A model generated the notes under the pieces. It was not told where the DNA came from and searched no databases. It saw nothing but the letters and a program-made list of their open reading frames with translations. A stretch of 64,000 nucleotides of DNA from assembly GCF_900104945.1 (NCBI RefSeq), contig NZ_LT629736.1:1488001-1552000 (forward strand), in the 5' to 3' direction. The stretch comes from Halopseudomonas xinjiangensis (GTDB taxonomy: Bacteria > Pseudomonadota > Gammaproteobacteria > Pseudomonadales > Pseudomonadaceae). This document shows, piece by piece, positions 10,653-21,200 of the stretch (position 1 is its first letter; each line of letters starts with the position of its first letter). Both the position numbers and the translations under genes were made by a program.

Positions 10653-11396
10653 TCAGTTCATGAACATGCCGCCATTCACCGGCACAGTTGCTCCGGTGAT
10701 GTAGCCCGCCGAGTCGCTGGCGAGAAATGCAACCACCGCCGCGATCTCTTCAGCCTGCCCGAGACGCCCAAGGGGAATCTGGTCAAGCATGACCTGCCGC
10801 TGGCCGTCGTTCAGCGCCCGAGTCATATCGGTGTCGATGAAACCCGGAGCGATCGCGTTGACCGTAATGGCTCTGGAACCGACCTCGCGAGCAAGCGCTC
10901 GGGTGAAGCCTTCCATTCCGGCTTTCGCCGCTGCGTAGTTGGACTGACCTGCGTTGCCCATTCCCGCGACCACCGAACTGATGTTGATGATACGCCCCCA
11001 ACGCGCCTTGGTCATGCCTCGCAAAACAGCCTTGGACAAACGGTAGACCGAACCGAGATTGGTTGCCACGACGTCCTCCCATTCCTCGTCTTTCATCCGC
11101 ATGAGCAGATTGTCAGCGGTGATGCCGGCATTGTTGACCAGAATGGCCGGCGCGCCGTATTCGCTGACGATCGACTCCAGCACCTCACTGACCGATGCCG
11201 GGTCACGTACGTCGAGTTTGAGCCCCGCTCCCTTGAAACCGGCTTCGCGCAGCTTGTTGCCGATCGCTTCGGCGCCCGAGTCGCTGGTGGCGGTGCCGAT
11301 CACGACAGCGCCCTGAGCAGCGAGAGCGTGCGCAATCGCTTGGCCAATGCCGCGGCTGGCACCGGTTACCAGCGCTACCTTTCCTTCCAGACTCAT
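10653..11396 (-). CDS. fabG: 3-oxoacyl-[ACP] reductase
   Basis: A 247-residue short-chain dehydrogenase reducing 3-oxoacyl-ACP with NADPH. It has the Rossmann glycine motif TGASRGIGQ (about residues 11-19), NNAGIT, the catalytic serine in INISSVVAG and the YxxxK pair in SNYAAAKAG. The start is the ATG at 11396 with AAGGAG six bases upstream. One base separates it from the fabD stop, so fabD-fabG are coupled. A 185-base spacer with the acpP promoter follows. Confidence 0.97.
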   Translation of the reverse strand: MSLEGKVALVTGASRGIGQAIAHALAAQGAVVIGTATSDSGAEAIGNKLREAGFKGAGLKLDVRDPASVSEVLESIVSEYGAPAILVNNAGITADNLLMRMKDEEWEDVVATNLGSVYRLSKAVLRGMTKARWGRIINISSVVAGMGNAGQSNYAAAKAGMEGFTRALAREVGSRAITVNAIAPGFIDTDMTRALNDGQRQVMLDQIPLGRLGQAEEIAAVVAFLASDSAGYITGATVPVNGGMFMN

Positions 11397-11397
11397 T

Positions 11398-12345
11398 TCA
11401 GACTCCTTCTGCGAATCGATCACGTGTCGCGGCGAACCCGTCAACACTATCCAGATTGTACGTTCCGAGCGTCTTCACGCAACGCTTGTTTAAGCCCGAC
11501 AGAACTTTCCCAGGACCGCATTCGACGATATCGGTGACACCCTGATTGGCCATGAACGCAACACTCTGCACCCAGCGCACGGGGCTATATAGTTGCTGTA
11601 CCAGCAGGGTACGCAGACCCGCGAGATCGTCCGCCGGCGCTGCGTTGACGTTTTGCACCAAGGTGCTGGATGGCTCATTCCAGACCAGATCGCCGAGATC
11701 GCGCGCGAGTTGCTCCGCAGCGGGCTTCATCAGTGCGCAGTGCGACGGCACGCTGACTGGCAAGCCGATCGCCCGCTTTGCTCCCGCCGCCTTGCACCCT
11801 TCGATGGCGCGCTCGACAGCCGATGCCTTGCCGGCAATCACTACTTGGCCAGGTGCATTGTAATTGACCGCATTGACCACTTCGCCTTGCGCCGCCTGGG
11901 CGCACACATCGACGATCTGCTGGTCGTCCAAGCCGAGGATAGCGGCCATGGCGCCCTCTCCTTCCGGGACCGCCTGCTGCATCAGCTGACCACGACGTTC
12001 AACCAGACGGACCGCATCGGGAAAGTCGATGACCCCGGAGGCAACCAGCGCAGAATACTCGCCGAGACTGTGTCCCGCCACGAAGGCTGGCCGCACCCGG
12101 GACTGCTCGCACCAGAGTCGCCACAGCGCGATAGAGGCTGTCAGGATGGCTGGCTGGGTACGGTCCGTGCGGTTAAGGTCGGCTTCCGGCCCGGCCTGGC
12201 ACAGCGCCCAAAGATCGTAGCCAAGCGCATCGGAGGCTTCCTTGAAGGTATCGCCAATGATGCGGTTGTTCGACGCCAGATCCGCCAGCATGCCAAGGGA
12301 TTGAGAGCCTTGGCCGGGAAATACGAAAGCGAGGGATTGGTTCAT
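11398..12345 (-). CDS. fabD: Malonyl-CoA:ACP transacylase
   Basis: A 315-residue acyltransferase loading malonyl groups on ACP. The oxyanion motif FPGQGSQSLGML is at the N-terminus, the nucleophile serine is in AGHSLGEYSAL (about residue 92), and the catalytic histidine is in SVPSHCALM (about 200). The start is the ATG at 12345 with GAGGA upstream; the further upstream ATG at 12366 adds a basic heptapeptide unlike the family. It sits between plsX and fabG. Confidence 0.97.
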   Translation of the reverse strand: MNQSLAFVFPGQGSQSLGMLADLASNNRIIGDTFKEASDALGYDLWALCQAGPEADLNRTDRTQPAILTASIALWRLWCEQSRVRPAFVAGHSLGEYSALVASGVIDFPDAVRLVERRGQLMQQAVPEGEGAMAAILGLDDQQIVDVCAQAAQGEVVNAVNYNAPGQVVIAGKASAVERAIEGCKAAGAKRAIGLPVSVPSHCALMKPAAEQLARDLGDLVWNEPSSTLVQNVNAAPADDLAGLRTLLVQQLYSPVRWVQSVAFMANQGVTDIVECGPGKVLSGLNKRCVKTLGTYNLDSVDGFAATRDRFAEGV

Positions 12346-12432
12346 GCGCTTCCTCTTTTTGAACATTATCGTTTATAGAAGGCTAGGACAGCTCGCCGGT
12401 CCGGAGGTTTGATGCCCACGGGCAGACAAGGG

Positions 12433-13452
12433 TCACAACTGCAGCCGGCACTCGGCGAGCTTATGGGCGATTCGCTTGGGCAGTCCCGCCCGACAAGCGA
12501 TCATTGCCCGCTCGATCGCGGTCTCGAAGGCCAACTGGTTCGCTGCACCATGGCTTTTGACCACCACGCCGTTGAGACCGAGCAGACTGGCACCGTTGTA
12601 GCGAGCCGGATCGTGCCGTTCGCCAAACGGCTTCAGCGCGCTGCGCAACAATGGAGACATGAGACGGAGCCAGCGATTCGCCGCGAGCGCCTGTTTGAGT
12701 TCGGACTGAAGATAAAGCGCCAGGCCTTCGCTGGCCTTGAGCACGACATTGCCGACAAACCCGTCGCAGACGACGACATCCGCTTCGTCACGAAACAGAC
12801 CGTCACCTTCGATATGACCGACATAATTCAGCGCCGGGCAGCGTCTGAGCATGTCGGAGACGTCACGGACGACCTTCCCGCCTTTGTGGACTTCGCGCCC
12901 AATGTTGAGCAGACCAACACGCGGCCGGGCCAGCCCAGTGGTCTCGCGCACGGTCTCGGATGCCATGACCGCAAACTCGAACAGCTGTGTTGCCGAACAA
13001 TCGACGTTCGCGCCCATGTCCAGAACATGACACGCCTTGCCTGACACGGGGAGCGCCGCCATGATCGCCGGTCGCTCGATACCCTCAAGGGTGCCTAGAA
13101 TAGAGCGAGCTAGAACCATCAAAGCACCGGTGTTGCCAGCACTGAGACAGCCGTCAGCCACACCATCACGGACCTGTTCAATCGCCACGCGCATGGACGC
13201 ATCGCGCTTGTGACGAAGCACGCTAGCAGGGGAGTCATCGGCAAGAATGATTTCGGTCGCCGGTACCCAGCGTATCCGATCCTGAGGAAGCGGATAGTGA
13301 GTCACCTGTTCATGCATCGACTCGGATGAGCCAACCAGAATGACCTTGAGCCCAGGATGTGTCGAGAGACAGCGGGCAATAGCAGGAATAATGCAGCGAG
13401 GACCGAAATCCCCGCCCATCACATCAATCGCAAGACGGACTGACGCGGACAA
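12433..13452 (-). CDS. plsX: Phosphate acyltransferase PlsX
   Basis: A 339-residue enzyme making acyl-phosphate from acyl-ACP for phosphatidic acid synthesis. The N-terminal AIDVMGGDFGP is the family signature, and TEIILADDSPASVLRHK plus the central CLSAGNTGALM stretch are typical. The start is TTG at 13452, three bases after the rpmF stop; no ATG or GTG gives the full conserved N-terminus, and the Shine-Dalgarno is weak, so translation may depend on coupling to rpmF. Confidence 0.95.
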   Translation of the reverse strand: MSASVRLAIDVMGGDFGPRCIIPAIARCLSTHPGLKVILVGSSESMHEQVTHYPLPQDRIRWVPATEIILADDSPASVLRHKRDASMRVAIEQVRDGVADGCLSAGNTGALMVLARSILGTLEGIERPAIMAALPVSGKACHVLDMGANVDCSATQLFEFAVMASETVRETTGLARPRVGLLNIGREVHKGGKVVRDVSDMLRRCPALNYVGHIEGDGLFRDEADVVVCDGFVGNVVLKASEGLALYLQSELKQALAANRWLRLMSPLLRSALKPFGERHDPARYNGASLLGLNGVVVKSHGAANQLAFETAIERAMIACRAGLPKRIAHKLAECRLQL

Positions 13453-13455
13453 GAC

Positions 13456-13638
13456 TTATTCGTCGTTGTCCTTGTTGATCACCTGGCGACCGCGGTAGAA
13501 ACCGTCCGGCGACACGTGGTGACGAAGGTGAGTTTCACCGGTGGACTTGTCAACGGACAACGCCGGTGCGGACAGGGCGTCGTGCGAACGACGCATGTCG
13601 CGTGCGGAACGGGACTTTTTGTTCTGCTGTACAGCCAT
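13456..13638 (-). CDS. rpmF: 50S ribosomal protein L32
   Basis: A 60-residue basic protein beginning [20 protein letters not shown], the normal L32 N-terminus. The zinc-binding cysteine pairs of some L32 versions are absent, as in other proteobacteria. The gene lies between yceD and plsX, the conserved arrangement. Confidence 0.97.
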   Translation of the reverse strand: MAVQQNKKSRSARDMRRSHDALSAPALSVDKSTGETHLRHHVSPDGFYRGRQVINKDNDE

Positions 13639-13656
13639 GACTTTAAGCTCCTAAGC

Positions 13657-14181
13657 TCAGGTATCGCGTTTTAACTTGGCCAGCACGCTGAAGGGGTTGG
13701 GCTTGCTCGCCTCCTCCTCCGGCTGCCCGGCATCATCGGACTGGAAACCAGGCGGATGCTGGCATGTTCCTGTTGGATGCATCGGAACTGCAGGTAATGC
13801 CAGCAGCAACTCGTCTTCGATCAATGAGATCAGATCGAGCGACTCATCATCCAGAATAACCGGTTCATACTGACGCGGCAGCGTGCGAGCCGCCTCGTCG
13901 TTTTCCACGAACCCCACCTCGCATCGACTATTCAGCGGAATCTCCACCGGCTCAAGGCACCGCTGACAAATCAGCGTCGCATCGACCTGGTAGTGACCGC
14001 CCATCATCGGAATGCGCTGTTCGTCGCGACCGAACTCCAGCTCGACCTGGATATCGCCGGCCGGAGCGGCAAGCAGAGCATTCAGACGCGACATTTTCGC
14101 CGCGCTCACCGGCCCTTTCAGGACGATTCCGCGATCGACGAGTCGGCGTGGTTCTATGTGTGCAGGTATGGGTCCAGACAT
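13657..14181 (-). CDS. yceD: YceD (DUF177) protein, probable 23S rRNA accumulation factor
   Basis: A 174-residue DUF177 protein. Features are a CQRC motif in ATLICQRCLEPVEIPL and the later PVILDDESLDLISLIEDELLLALP block followed by MHPTGTCQHPP, both family hallmarks. YceD is linked to ribosome biogenesis (23S rRNA accumulation). It precedes rpmF by 18 bases, as in most gammaproteobacteria, and starts the yceD-rpmF-plsX-fab cluster, divergent from maf. Confidence 0.92.
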   Translation of the reverse strand: MSGPIPAHIEPRRLVDRGIVLKGPVSAAKMSRLNALLAAPAGDIQVELEFGRDEQRIPMMGGHYQVDATLICQRCLEPVEIPLNSRCEVGFVENDEAARTLPRQYEPVILDDESLDLISLIEDELLLALPAVPMHPTGTCQHPPGFQSDDAGQPEEEASKPNPFSVLAKLKRDT

Positions 14182-14313
14182 AAGCGCGCAATTCTATGGA
14201 TGCAGGTGGCTACTGTCAAAACTATTTGCATCGAATTTGTACCGGCTGCGCCGGGCCTTAAACACTATAGAATGCGTCGATACATTCAGCCCACCCCTAA
14301 ATAGAGGAACGCG

Positions 14314-14892
14314 ATGACTCGCCTCATCCTGGCTTCCGGCTCACCCTATCGCCGGGACCTGTTGCAGCGCCTGGGTATCGAGTTCGAATGCTGCAGCCCT
14401 GACATCGACGAAACGCCGCTCAGCAGCGAATCCGCAGAGGATCTCACTATGCGTCTGGCCAAAACCAAGGCCCATGCACTCGCGGAACGCTACCCGGCAC
14501 ATCTCATCATTGGCTCTGATCAGGTTGCACTATTGGACGGCGAGCCTGTAAGCAAACCCGGAAACCATGCCGAGGCGACGATTCAGCTGCGCCGCTCTAG
14601 CGGCCGCTGCATCACGTTCTCGACCGCGCTCTGTCTGCTCAATACGGCGAACGGACGCTTGCAGCTCGCCGTCGAGCGCTTTCACGTAACATTTCGGAAG
14701 TTGAGCGATGACAGCATTGAGCGTTACTTGCACGCCGAAAGACCGTATGACTGCGCTGGGAGCTTCAAGATGGAGGGACTGGGGATCAGTTTATTCGCCT
14801 CCTTGCGCGGAGACGACCCCAACAGCCTGATCGGTCTTCCGCTGATCAGGCTGTGCGACATGCTTGCCAATGAAGGGATCAACCTCCCCTGA
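14314..14892 (+). CDS. Maf-family nucleotide pyrophosphatase (YceF type)
   Basis: A 192-residue Maf/YceF protein hydrolysing modified nucleoside triphosphates; the YceF subgroup prefers 7-methyl-GTP. The N-terminal LILASGSPYRRDLLQRLG is the family signature and IIGSDQVALLDG holds the catalytic aspartate. The start is the ATG at 14314 with GAGGA upstream. It is divergent from yceD and convergent with sppA, the stops lying six bases apart. Confidence 0.92.
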   Translation: MTRLILASGSPYRRDLLQRLGIEFECCSPDIDETPLSSESAEDLTMRLAKTKAHALAERYPAHLIIGSDQVALLDGEPVSKPGNHAEATIQLRRSSGRCITFSTALCLLNTANGRLQLAVERFHVTFRKLSDDSIERYLHAERPYDCAGSFKMEGLGISLFASLRGDDPNSLIGLPLIRLCDMLANEGINLP

Positions 14893-14898
14893 TCGGAC

Positions 14899-15903
14899 TC
14901 AGCGCAGCGCTGGCGACGACTCCAGACCCAACCGGGTGGCAATGGCATTGCCCATGCTGGTACCCAATTGGCGAGTGAACCGCTGCAGTGGTGATTCGCG
15001 GTGGGTGAAATCGACAGTTTCCTCCGCACCGATGATGTCCCGGGCTACCGTCGAGGTGCTCGCCAAACCATCGACCAGACCCAACTCCAGAGCCTGTTCG
15101 CCGGACCATACCAGCCCGCTGAATAACTCGGGATGGTCTTTCAACCGGTCGCCCCGCCCCGCCTTGACCTGCTCGATGAACTGGCGATGCGTGGTGTCCA
15201 GCACTGTCTGCCAGAACTCGCGCTCTTCGGGCTTTTCTGGCTGAAAAGGGTCAAGGAAGGTCTTGTGTTCTCCAGACGCATAGGTCCGACGCTCCACACC
15301 GAGCTTGTCCAGCGTCTCGACGAAACCAAAGCCAGCAGCGGTGACGCCGATCGACCCCACCAGACTGGCCTTGTCTGCGTAGATCTCGTCAGCCGCTGCA
15401 GCTATATAATAGGCCCCCGAGGCACCGATATCGGCGATCACCGCATATACCTTCGTCTCGGGGTATTCGCCGCGTAGTCGCTTGATTTCGTCGTAGACGT
15501 AGCCGGACTGCACAGGGCTTCCGCCCGGACTGTTGATGCGCAGCACCACGCCCCGCGTATTTTCATCTTCGAAAGCGCGCCGCAAGCTGGTAACGAGGTT
15601 ATCTGCCGAAGCCTCTTCCAGATCGGCAATTGTGCCGCGCACTTCGACCACCGCCGTGTGCGGCTCGCCGACACCCTTGCTCTCATCCATGCCACGGAAA
15701 GGAGAAAAAAGCATTACCGCTGCGAACAGATAGGCAAACGTGAGGATCTTGAAAAAGATACCCCAGCGACGCGAGCGGCGCTGCTCCTGAACCGACGCCA
15801 TCAGGGTTTTCTCTAACAGGGTCCAGGCCTTACGATCCTCGCCACCCTTTACCTCGTCTTCGCGTGACACCATTTCGCCTTCCGTCCACCGATCCGATTG
15901 CAT
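14899..15903 (-). CDS. sppA: S49-family signal peptide peptidase (SppA/SohB-like)
   Basis: A 334-residue membrane-anchored serine protease with one transmembrane segment near residues 47-67 and a periplasmic S49 domain. The LRINSPGGSPVQSG strand, the nucleophile serine in DIGASGAYYIAAAADEI and the probable catalytic lysine in YASGEHKTFLDPF follow the Ser-Lys dyad pattern of single-domain SppA. It should clear cleaved signal peptides. Three bases separate it from the upstream HAD-hydrolase stop, so it belongs to the rluC-HAD-sppA run. Confidence 0.9.
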   Translation of the reverse strand: MQSDRWTEGEMVSREDEVKGGEDRKAWTLLEKTLMASVQEQRRSRRWGIFFKILTFAYLFAAVMLFSPFRGMDESKGVGEPHTAVVEVRGTIADLEEASADNLVTSLRRAFEDENTRGVVLRINSPGGSPVQSGYVYDEIKRLRGEYPETKVYAVIADIGASGAYYIAAAADEIYADKASLVGSIGVTAAGFGFVETLDKLGVERRTYASGEHKTFLDPFQPEKPEEREFWQTVLDTTHRQFIEQVKAGRGDRLKDHPELFSGLVWSGEQALELGLVDGLASTSTVARDIIGAEETVDFTHRESPLQRFTRQLGTSMGNAIATRLGLESSPALR

Positions 15904-15905
15904 CG

Positions 15906-16586
15906 TTATACCTCTGTAACCGGCCGGCCGCTTAGCTGCGGCATTACCCAGCCGTGAAATTCGTTGAAATCATCAATACATCGCTCCGGAGCGAAGCGCA
16001 AGAGATGCTCACGCGGCTGCGCGCCATAACTGACCGCCACCGGACGCACCCCGGCAGCCGAGGCCATACGCAGGTCGAATTCACTGTCTCCGAGCATCAT
16101 TGCCTGCGCCGGCTGCACATCGAGCTCCGCTAGAATCAGCCGCAACATCAGAGGGTCCGGTTTGCTCGCGGTTTCATCCGCACACCGAGTCGAATCGAAA
16201 AAGCCTTCCAGGTCATGGGCTGCCATGACCCGCTGCAGCCCCCTCCGGCTTTTGCCCGTCGCCACAGCGAGCTTGACGCCTTGCCGGCGGAACGCATCGA
16301 GGGCGTCAAGCACGCCAGGGAACAAGGGTGACGGGGTCTGCTCCAGCTGCAGATAGCAGCCGCTGTATGCACTGCGCAGCACCTCCGCTTGATCGGCATC
16401 GATGGTCGGATACAGCGTAGAGATAGCCTCGGGCAAACCCAGGCCAATAATATCTTTCACGGCACGATCGGAGCAGCGCGGCAGCTCTGTCAGATCGGCA
16501 GCGGCTTGCATTGCCCGGACGATACGCAGGACCGAATCGGCCAAGGTGCCATCCCAATCGAATATGAGCGCACGCAGATCAGCCAT
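15906..16586 (-). CDS. HAD-superfamily phosphatase (phosphoglycolate phosphatase-like)
   Basis: A 226-residue HAD hydrolase. Motif I is [11 protein letters not shown] with the nucleophile aspartate, motif II is in [10 protein letters not shown], motif III lysine in ASKPDPLML, and motif IV is [13 protein letters not shown]. The helical cap between motifs I and II is that of Gph/PgmB-like phosphatases; substrate unknown. The start is the ATG at 16586, overlapping the rluC stop by eight bases; an in-frame TTG nine bases upstream is less likely. It occupies the place of PA2974. Confidence 0.88.
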   Translation of the reverse strand: MADLRALIFDWDGTLADSVLRIVRAMQAAADLTELPRCSDRAVKDIIGLGLPEAISTLYPTIDADQAEVLRSAYSGCYLQLEQTPSPLFPGVLDALDAFRRQGVKLAVATGKSRRGLQRVMAAHDLEGFFDSTRCADETASKPDPLMLRLILAELDVQPAQAMMLGDSEFDLRMASAAGVRPVAVSYGAQPREHLLRFAPERCIDDFNEFHGWVMPQLSGRPVTEV

Positions 16587-17541
16587 TCGAACCAAGCTTG
16601 TTCAGAGTGCGATCCCATATTGGCCCCGGCTCTGCCCGGACGTCCAGCCGCGAGCCGTCCGGCAGTTCCGCAGAGAGGGAAAAGGCGTGCAGGAACATCC
16701 GCTTACCGCCAACTTCTCGAACCAAAGTAGAAAATTCATCGTCACCGTATTTGGGGTCTCCGGCAATCGGGTGACCGGCGTGCCGGGCGTGGACACGGAT
16801 CTGGTGCGTCCGCCCGGTGATCGGTCGAGCCTCGACCAGGGTTGCCACATCGCCAAAGCGCTGCAGAACCTTGAACTCCGTCAATGACTCCTTTCCTTCG
16901 GCGTTCACTTCCACCATCCGCTCGCCGGATCGCAGATTGTTCTTCTGCAACGGGGCGTGAACACGGCGCGTGGTCGCGGGCCAGCGACCACGAACGAGAG
17001 CCATGTAGCATTTGGTCACCCCGTCACCACGCAGCGCCGCATGAAGATGGCGAAGCATGCTGCGCTTCTTTGCGATCATCAGGCAGCCGGACGTGTCTCG
17101 ATCCAGCCTGTGGACCAATTCCAGCTGATCACACTCCGGACGAAGCTGACGCATCGCTTCGATCACACCGAAATTGACACCGCTGCCGCCATGTACCGCC
17201 AGGCCCGCAGGCTTGTTGATAACGATCAGTCCCTTGTCTTCATACAGGATGTTGTCCTGCAACGCCTGCAGGATGCCTTGACCGACCAGCACCGGCTCCT
17301 CCGGAGTGGGCAACCGCACTGGAGGGATGCGCACCAGATCGCCGGCCTTCAGCCGATAGTCAGGCTTGATCCGGCCTTTGTTGACGCGCACCTCGCCCTT
17401 TCGCAGGATGCGGTAGACCAGCGTCTTGGGAGCGCCCTTGAGACGGGTGATCAGATAGTTGTCGATGCGCTGACCGGCATGACCCTCATCGATGAGGTCG
17501 GTCTGAACGGATGCGGAGGTGCTGGAGGAAGGCTCTGTCAT
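16579..17541 (-). CDS. rluC: 23S rRNA pseudouridine synthase RluC
   Basis: A 320-residue synthase modifying 23S rRNA uridines 955, 2504 and 2580 in the E. coli model. It has an N-terminal S4 domain ([31 protein letters not shown] read in parts) and the RluA-type catalytic motif [11 protein letters not shown] with the essential aspartate, plus [20 protein letters not shown] later. The start is the ATG at 17541. The placement divergent from rne is the same as in E. coli and Pseudomonas. Confidence 0.95.
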   Translation of the reverse strand: MTEPSSSTSASVQTDLIDEGHAGQRIDNYLITRLKGAPKTLVYRILRKGEVRVNKGRIKPDYRLKAGDLVRIPPVRLPTPEEPVLVGQGILQALQDNILYEDKGLIVINKPAGLAVHGGSGVNFGVIEAMRQLRPECDQLELVHRLDRDTSGCLMIAKKRSMLRHLHAALRGDGVTKCYMALVRGRWPATTRRVHAPLQKNNLRSGERMVEVNAEGKESLTEFKVLQRFGDVATLVEARPITGRTHQIRVHARHAGHPIAGDPKYGDDEFSTLVREVGGKRMFLHAFSLSAELPDGSRLDVRAEPGPIWDRTLNKLGSNG

Positions 17542-17568
17542 GCGCGCATAATACATTTTTTGAGCTAA

Positions 17569-17597
17569 TTGAAGCACTTAAAAAATGCTGATATAGT
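17569..17597 (+). promoter_or_regulatory. Predicted rne promoter
   Basis: TTGAAG (17569-17574), exactly 17 bases, then TATAGT (17592-17597): a near-consensus sigma-70 promoter predicting a start near 17604, about 600 bases before the rne start codon. Confidence 0.7.
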
Positions 17598-17603
17598 CCA
17601 GCG

Positions 17604-18203
17604 AGCTGCTTGTCTTGCAGCCGGGGAACCCGGGTTCGAAGGAACCTGGCCCAACTCCCCAGAAATACCGAGACAGAGGCTTGGCCAGGCTAAAAGAAGA
17701 TGCCGGTGAGCCGTGCTCGACATGCTGTCTGCCATGTGGCAGGCAGAATATTCAACCCGCTCGCTGGATGACGATGAGCGGCACCCGATTCAGATGGGTA
17801 AGTGTTTAGGTGGAGATGCACAGCTTCAGGATCATGTGACGAGCGCTGACACTTGCCAATTAATGTGTCCCCGTCCAAGTCCGGCTGATTCCTCCCTAAG
17901 AACCTTTCACCTCCGCGGGCCAGAGCCAGAGAAGGCGAATGAGGCGTTTCGGTTATATCCACAGTGTGGATGCCTACGCCCTTCAACGCAGTATGGCGGT
18001 GCACAGCTGGTAGTGAAGAAGGTTCGAAGATGCGTTTCTCTGTACTCGCCGTATACAGACCGAACTGTCGCTGCCCCGGGCAACGATATGAACTCTGAAC
18101 AAGGGCAAGGTTGGCCCATGCAGAAACACACCTGACACCTGGCAGATGAGTCTCGGGTGCCGTTATGTGTCGTTCCGGTTGGCACTGGACACAACGGTAC
18201 TTC
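17604..18203 (+). promoter_or_regulatory. Long rne 5' leader, probably autoregulatory
   Basis: About 600 bases with no convincing gene lie between the promoter and rne. Local hairpins are visible: 17606-17622 (GCTGC/GCAGC), a GAAG-looped one around 17633-17647 (GGTTC/GAACC), and one just before the start codon (TGTGTC 18166-18171 with GACACA 18188-18193). The rne start codon has no good Shine-Dalgarno. In E. coli a long structured rne leader lets RNase E cut its own message; I infer the same role here, without seeing sequence identity to the E. coli element. Confidence 0.55.
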
Positions 18204-21200
18204 ATGAAAAGAATGCTGATCAACGCAACTCAACCTGAAGAGTTGCGCGTCGCACTGGTAGACGGCCAGCGCCTGTACGACCTGGACATCGAATCCGGGG
18301 CACGGGAACAAAAGAAGGCCAATATCTACATGGGCCGCATCACTCGCGTCGAGCCCAGCCTCGAAGCCGCGTTCGTTGACTTCGGGTCCGAACGTCACGG
18401 CTTCCTCCCCCTTAAGGAAATCTCGCGGGAATACTTCTCCAAACAGCCTGAAGGCCGTGTCAACATCAAGGAAGTGCTCAAGGAAGGCCAGGAAGTCATC
18501 GTCCAGGTCGACAAGGAAGAGCGCGGCAACAAGGGTGCAGCCCTCACTACTTTCATCAGTCTGGCCGGACGCTACCTGGTTCTGATGCCGAACAATCCCC
18601 GTGCTGGCGGTATTTCTCGTCGCATCGAGGGTGAAGAGCGCAACGAGCTGCGCGAAGCACTAAACAGCCTCAACATTCCTGCCGACATGGGCATGATCGT
18701 GCGCACCGCCGGCCTGGGCCGCAGCGCCGAGGAACTGCAGTGGGATCTCGACTACCTGCTGCAACTGTGGGAAGCCATCAAATCAGCGTCTTCCGAGCGC
18801 ACCGCCCCTTTCCTGATCTACCAGGAAAGCAACGTCATCATCCGCGCCATCCGCGACTACCTGCGCCAGGACATCGGCGAAGTGCTGATTGACAGCGAAA
18901 CGGTCAAGGAAGAAGCACTGAATTTTATCAGTCAGGTGATGCCGCAGTACGCCAGCAAGGTCAAGTTGTACGACGACAGCGTTCCGCTGTTCAACCGCTT
19001 CCAGATCGAAAGCCAGATCGAGACCGCATTCGAGCGCGAAGTGAAGCTGCCGTCAGGTGGATCCATTGTGATCGACCACACCGAAGCACTGGTTTCGATC
19101 GACATCAACTCTGCTCGCGCGACCAAGGGCGGTGATATCGAAGAAACTGCCTTGCAGACCAACCTCGAAGCCGCCGAAGAAATCGCCAGGCAGCTGCGCT
19201 TGCGCGATATCGGCGGCCTCATCGTCATCGATTTCATCGACATGACGCCGGCCAAGAACCAGCGCGCAGTCGAAGAGCGAGTCCGCGAAAGCCTCGAAGC
19301 CGATCGCGCCCGCGTGCAGGTCGGGCGCATCTCCCGCTTCGGCCTTCTGGAAATGTCCCGTCAGCGCCTGCGTCCCTCGCTTGGCGAAACCAGCGGCATC
19401 GTATGTCCGCGATGCAACGGTCGCGGCACCATTCGCGACGTGGAATCCTTGTCCCTTTCGGTCCTGCGGCTCATCGAAGAGGAAGCGCTGAAAGAGCGCA
19501 CCGCGGAAGTACGTGCCCACGTGCCGATCGCCGTCGCGACCTTCCTGCTCAATGAAAAGCGCGAAGCACTGGCCAAGACCGAAAAGCGCACCAAGGTGCG
19601 TCTGGTCATCCTGCCAAGCGAGCATATGGAAACGCCGCATTTCGACGTACAGCGTCTGCGTGATGATCACGAGTCAGTGGTCAACAACGAGACCAGCTAC
19701 GCCATGAAGGTTGAGGTGGTTGCCGAGGAACCCGTTCAGGTCAGCCAGACCCGTGCGATCGTTCGTCAGGAAGCGGCAGTAAAGAGCATCGCCCCTTCCC
19801 GTCCGGCACCGACCCCCGCTCCGGCCCCCGTAGCCGTCACCCAGGTCATCCAGCAGAGCCAGCCGGGATTGTTCAAAGGCATCATCAAGTCCCTGGTAAG
19901 CCTGTTCGCCGGCAACTCGGAACCGGAGGTCACTGAAGAAAAGGCTCCAACCGAGCAGCAGCGCCCGGAGCGTAAGCCGAGCCGTGACAGCAACCGTGGC
20001 GACGATCGTCGTAACGGACGTCGCCGCTCACGTAGCGAGCGGCCTGAGCGCAGCGAAGGCGATCGCAAGCAGGCTGGCGGTCGTCAGGAGCGAAACGAGC
20101 GTCCTGAGCGCGCGGAGCGAGCTGAGCGTACCGAACGACCAGAACGCAAGACTGAGCAGGCGGAACGCAAGACCGAGCAGGCTGTTGAAAGCAAGCCGGT
20201 GGAAACTACCCGCCGCCGCCGTCGCAATCCGGAAGCAGCCGAGCGCGCACCACGCGAGGAAGAATCAGCGCGCACCGATGCGCCTGTAGAACCACGCAAC
20301 CAGTCCGAACGTCGTCCGCGTCAGGAAGAAAAGCCGGATGTCGAAGACACCGTAGCCATTGATGCCGAGCAGCAGGACGAGCAGAACGAGGGCGATCGTC
20401 CCAAGCGCCGCTCGCGCAACAGTCAGCGCCGCCGCAACAACCGCCGTAGCCGACCCGCTCAGGATGAAACCGCTGCGAGTGGTGACGAAGCGGCTAATGA
20501 CCAGTCCGAGGCCGGACAGGAAGCCGCAGAGAAGACGCCTCAGGTCTCGACCGAAGCTGCCGCCGCCGCTACCGCTGCGATTGCTTCCGGCCTTGGCGAG
20601 GTTTCGGCGAACATGAGCCCGAGCGAGTCGGAAACGACTAGCGACGATGCTCCGGGCGACGTCCAGACGCCAGTCGAAGAAGGCCTCAATCAGAATGCAG
20701 CCGACGCCGAGCAATCGATCTCGAATGCAGTCGAAGCCTTCAGCCAGTCGCGGCGGGATCAGGCTGGCGAACACAGCGCCGAAGCGATCGATGCTGACGC
20801 AGGTCTGACGGCGGAACTGTCCGACGAGCCCGAACAGGTTCAAGCGCCAACCGTCAACCAGGTCGAAGCACAGGCAGAACCTGAAGCCAAGCCAGAGCAG
20901 GCAGAAGAGCCCGCCCCGGCCGCTGCAGACAAGCCCTCCGTTGACGAGCCCGCAGTCGCTGAGGAGCCCGCGGCTGCACCGGCTCTGACCGAAAGCGGTC
21001 GTGCGTATAATGATCCGCGTGAAGTGCGTCGCCGTCAGCAGGAAGCCAAGCGCATGGCCGAGCAGCAAGCTGCCGAGGCAGCCGAAGCTCAGCAATCCAC
21101 CCTGCCCCTGGAGACTGCCGAAGCACCGAGCTCGGCCAACGCGACCGGTGACGACGCACATCCCGATACCAACGTGCTCGCGCAGCAGTTCGAGGGCGAA

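Noticed and set aside
14824..14852. Nine-base inverted repeat AGCCTGATC/GATCAGGCT near the 3' end of maf
   Set aside because: It lies within the conserved maf coding sequence and has no T-run after it; probably coincidental or a minor mRNA hairpin.
17690..18223. Long open frames on both strands inside the rne leader
   Set aside because: Composition is unlike protein (rich in His, Cys, Pro and Arg in patches), no Shine-Dalgarno, and the region is better explained as the rne 5' leader.
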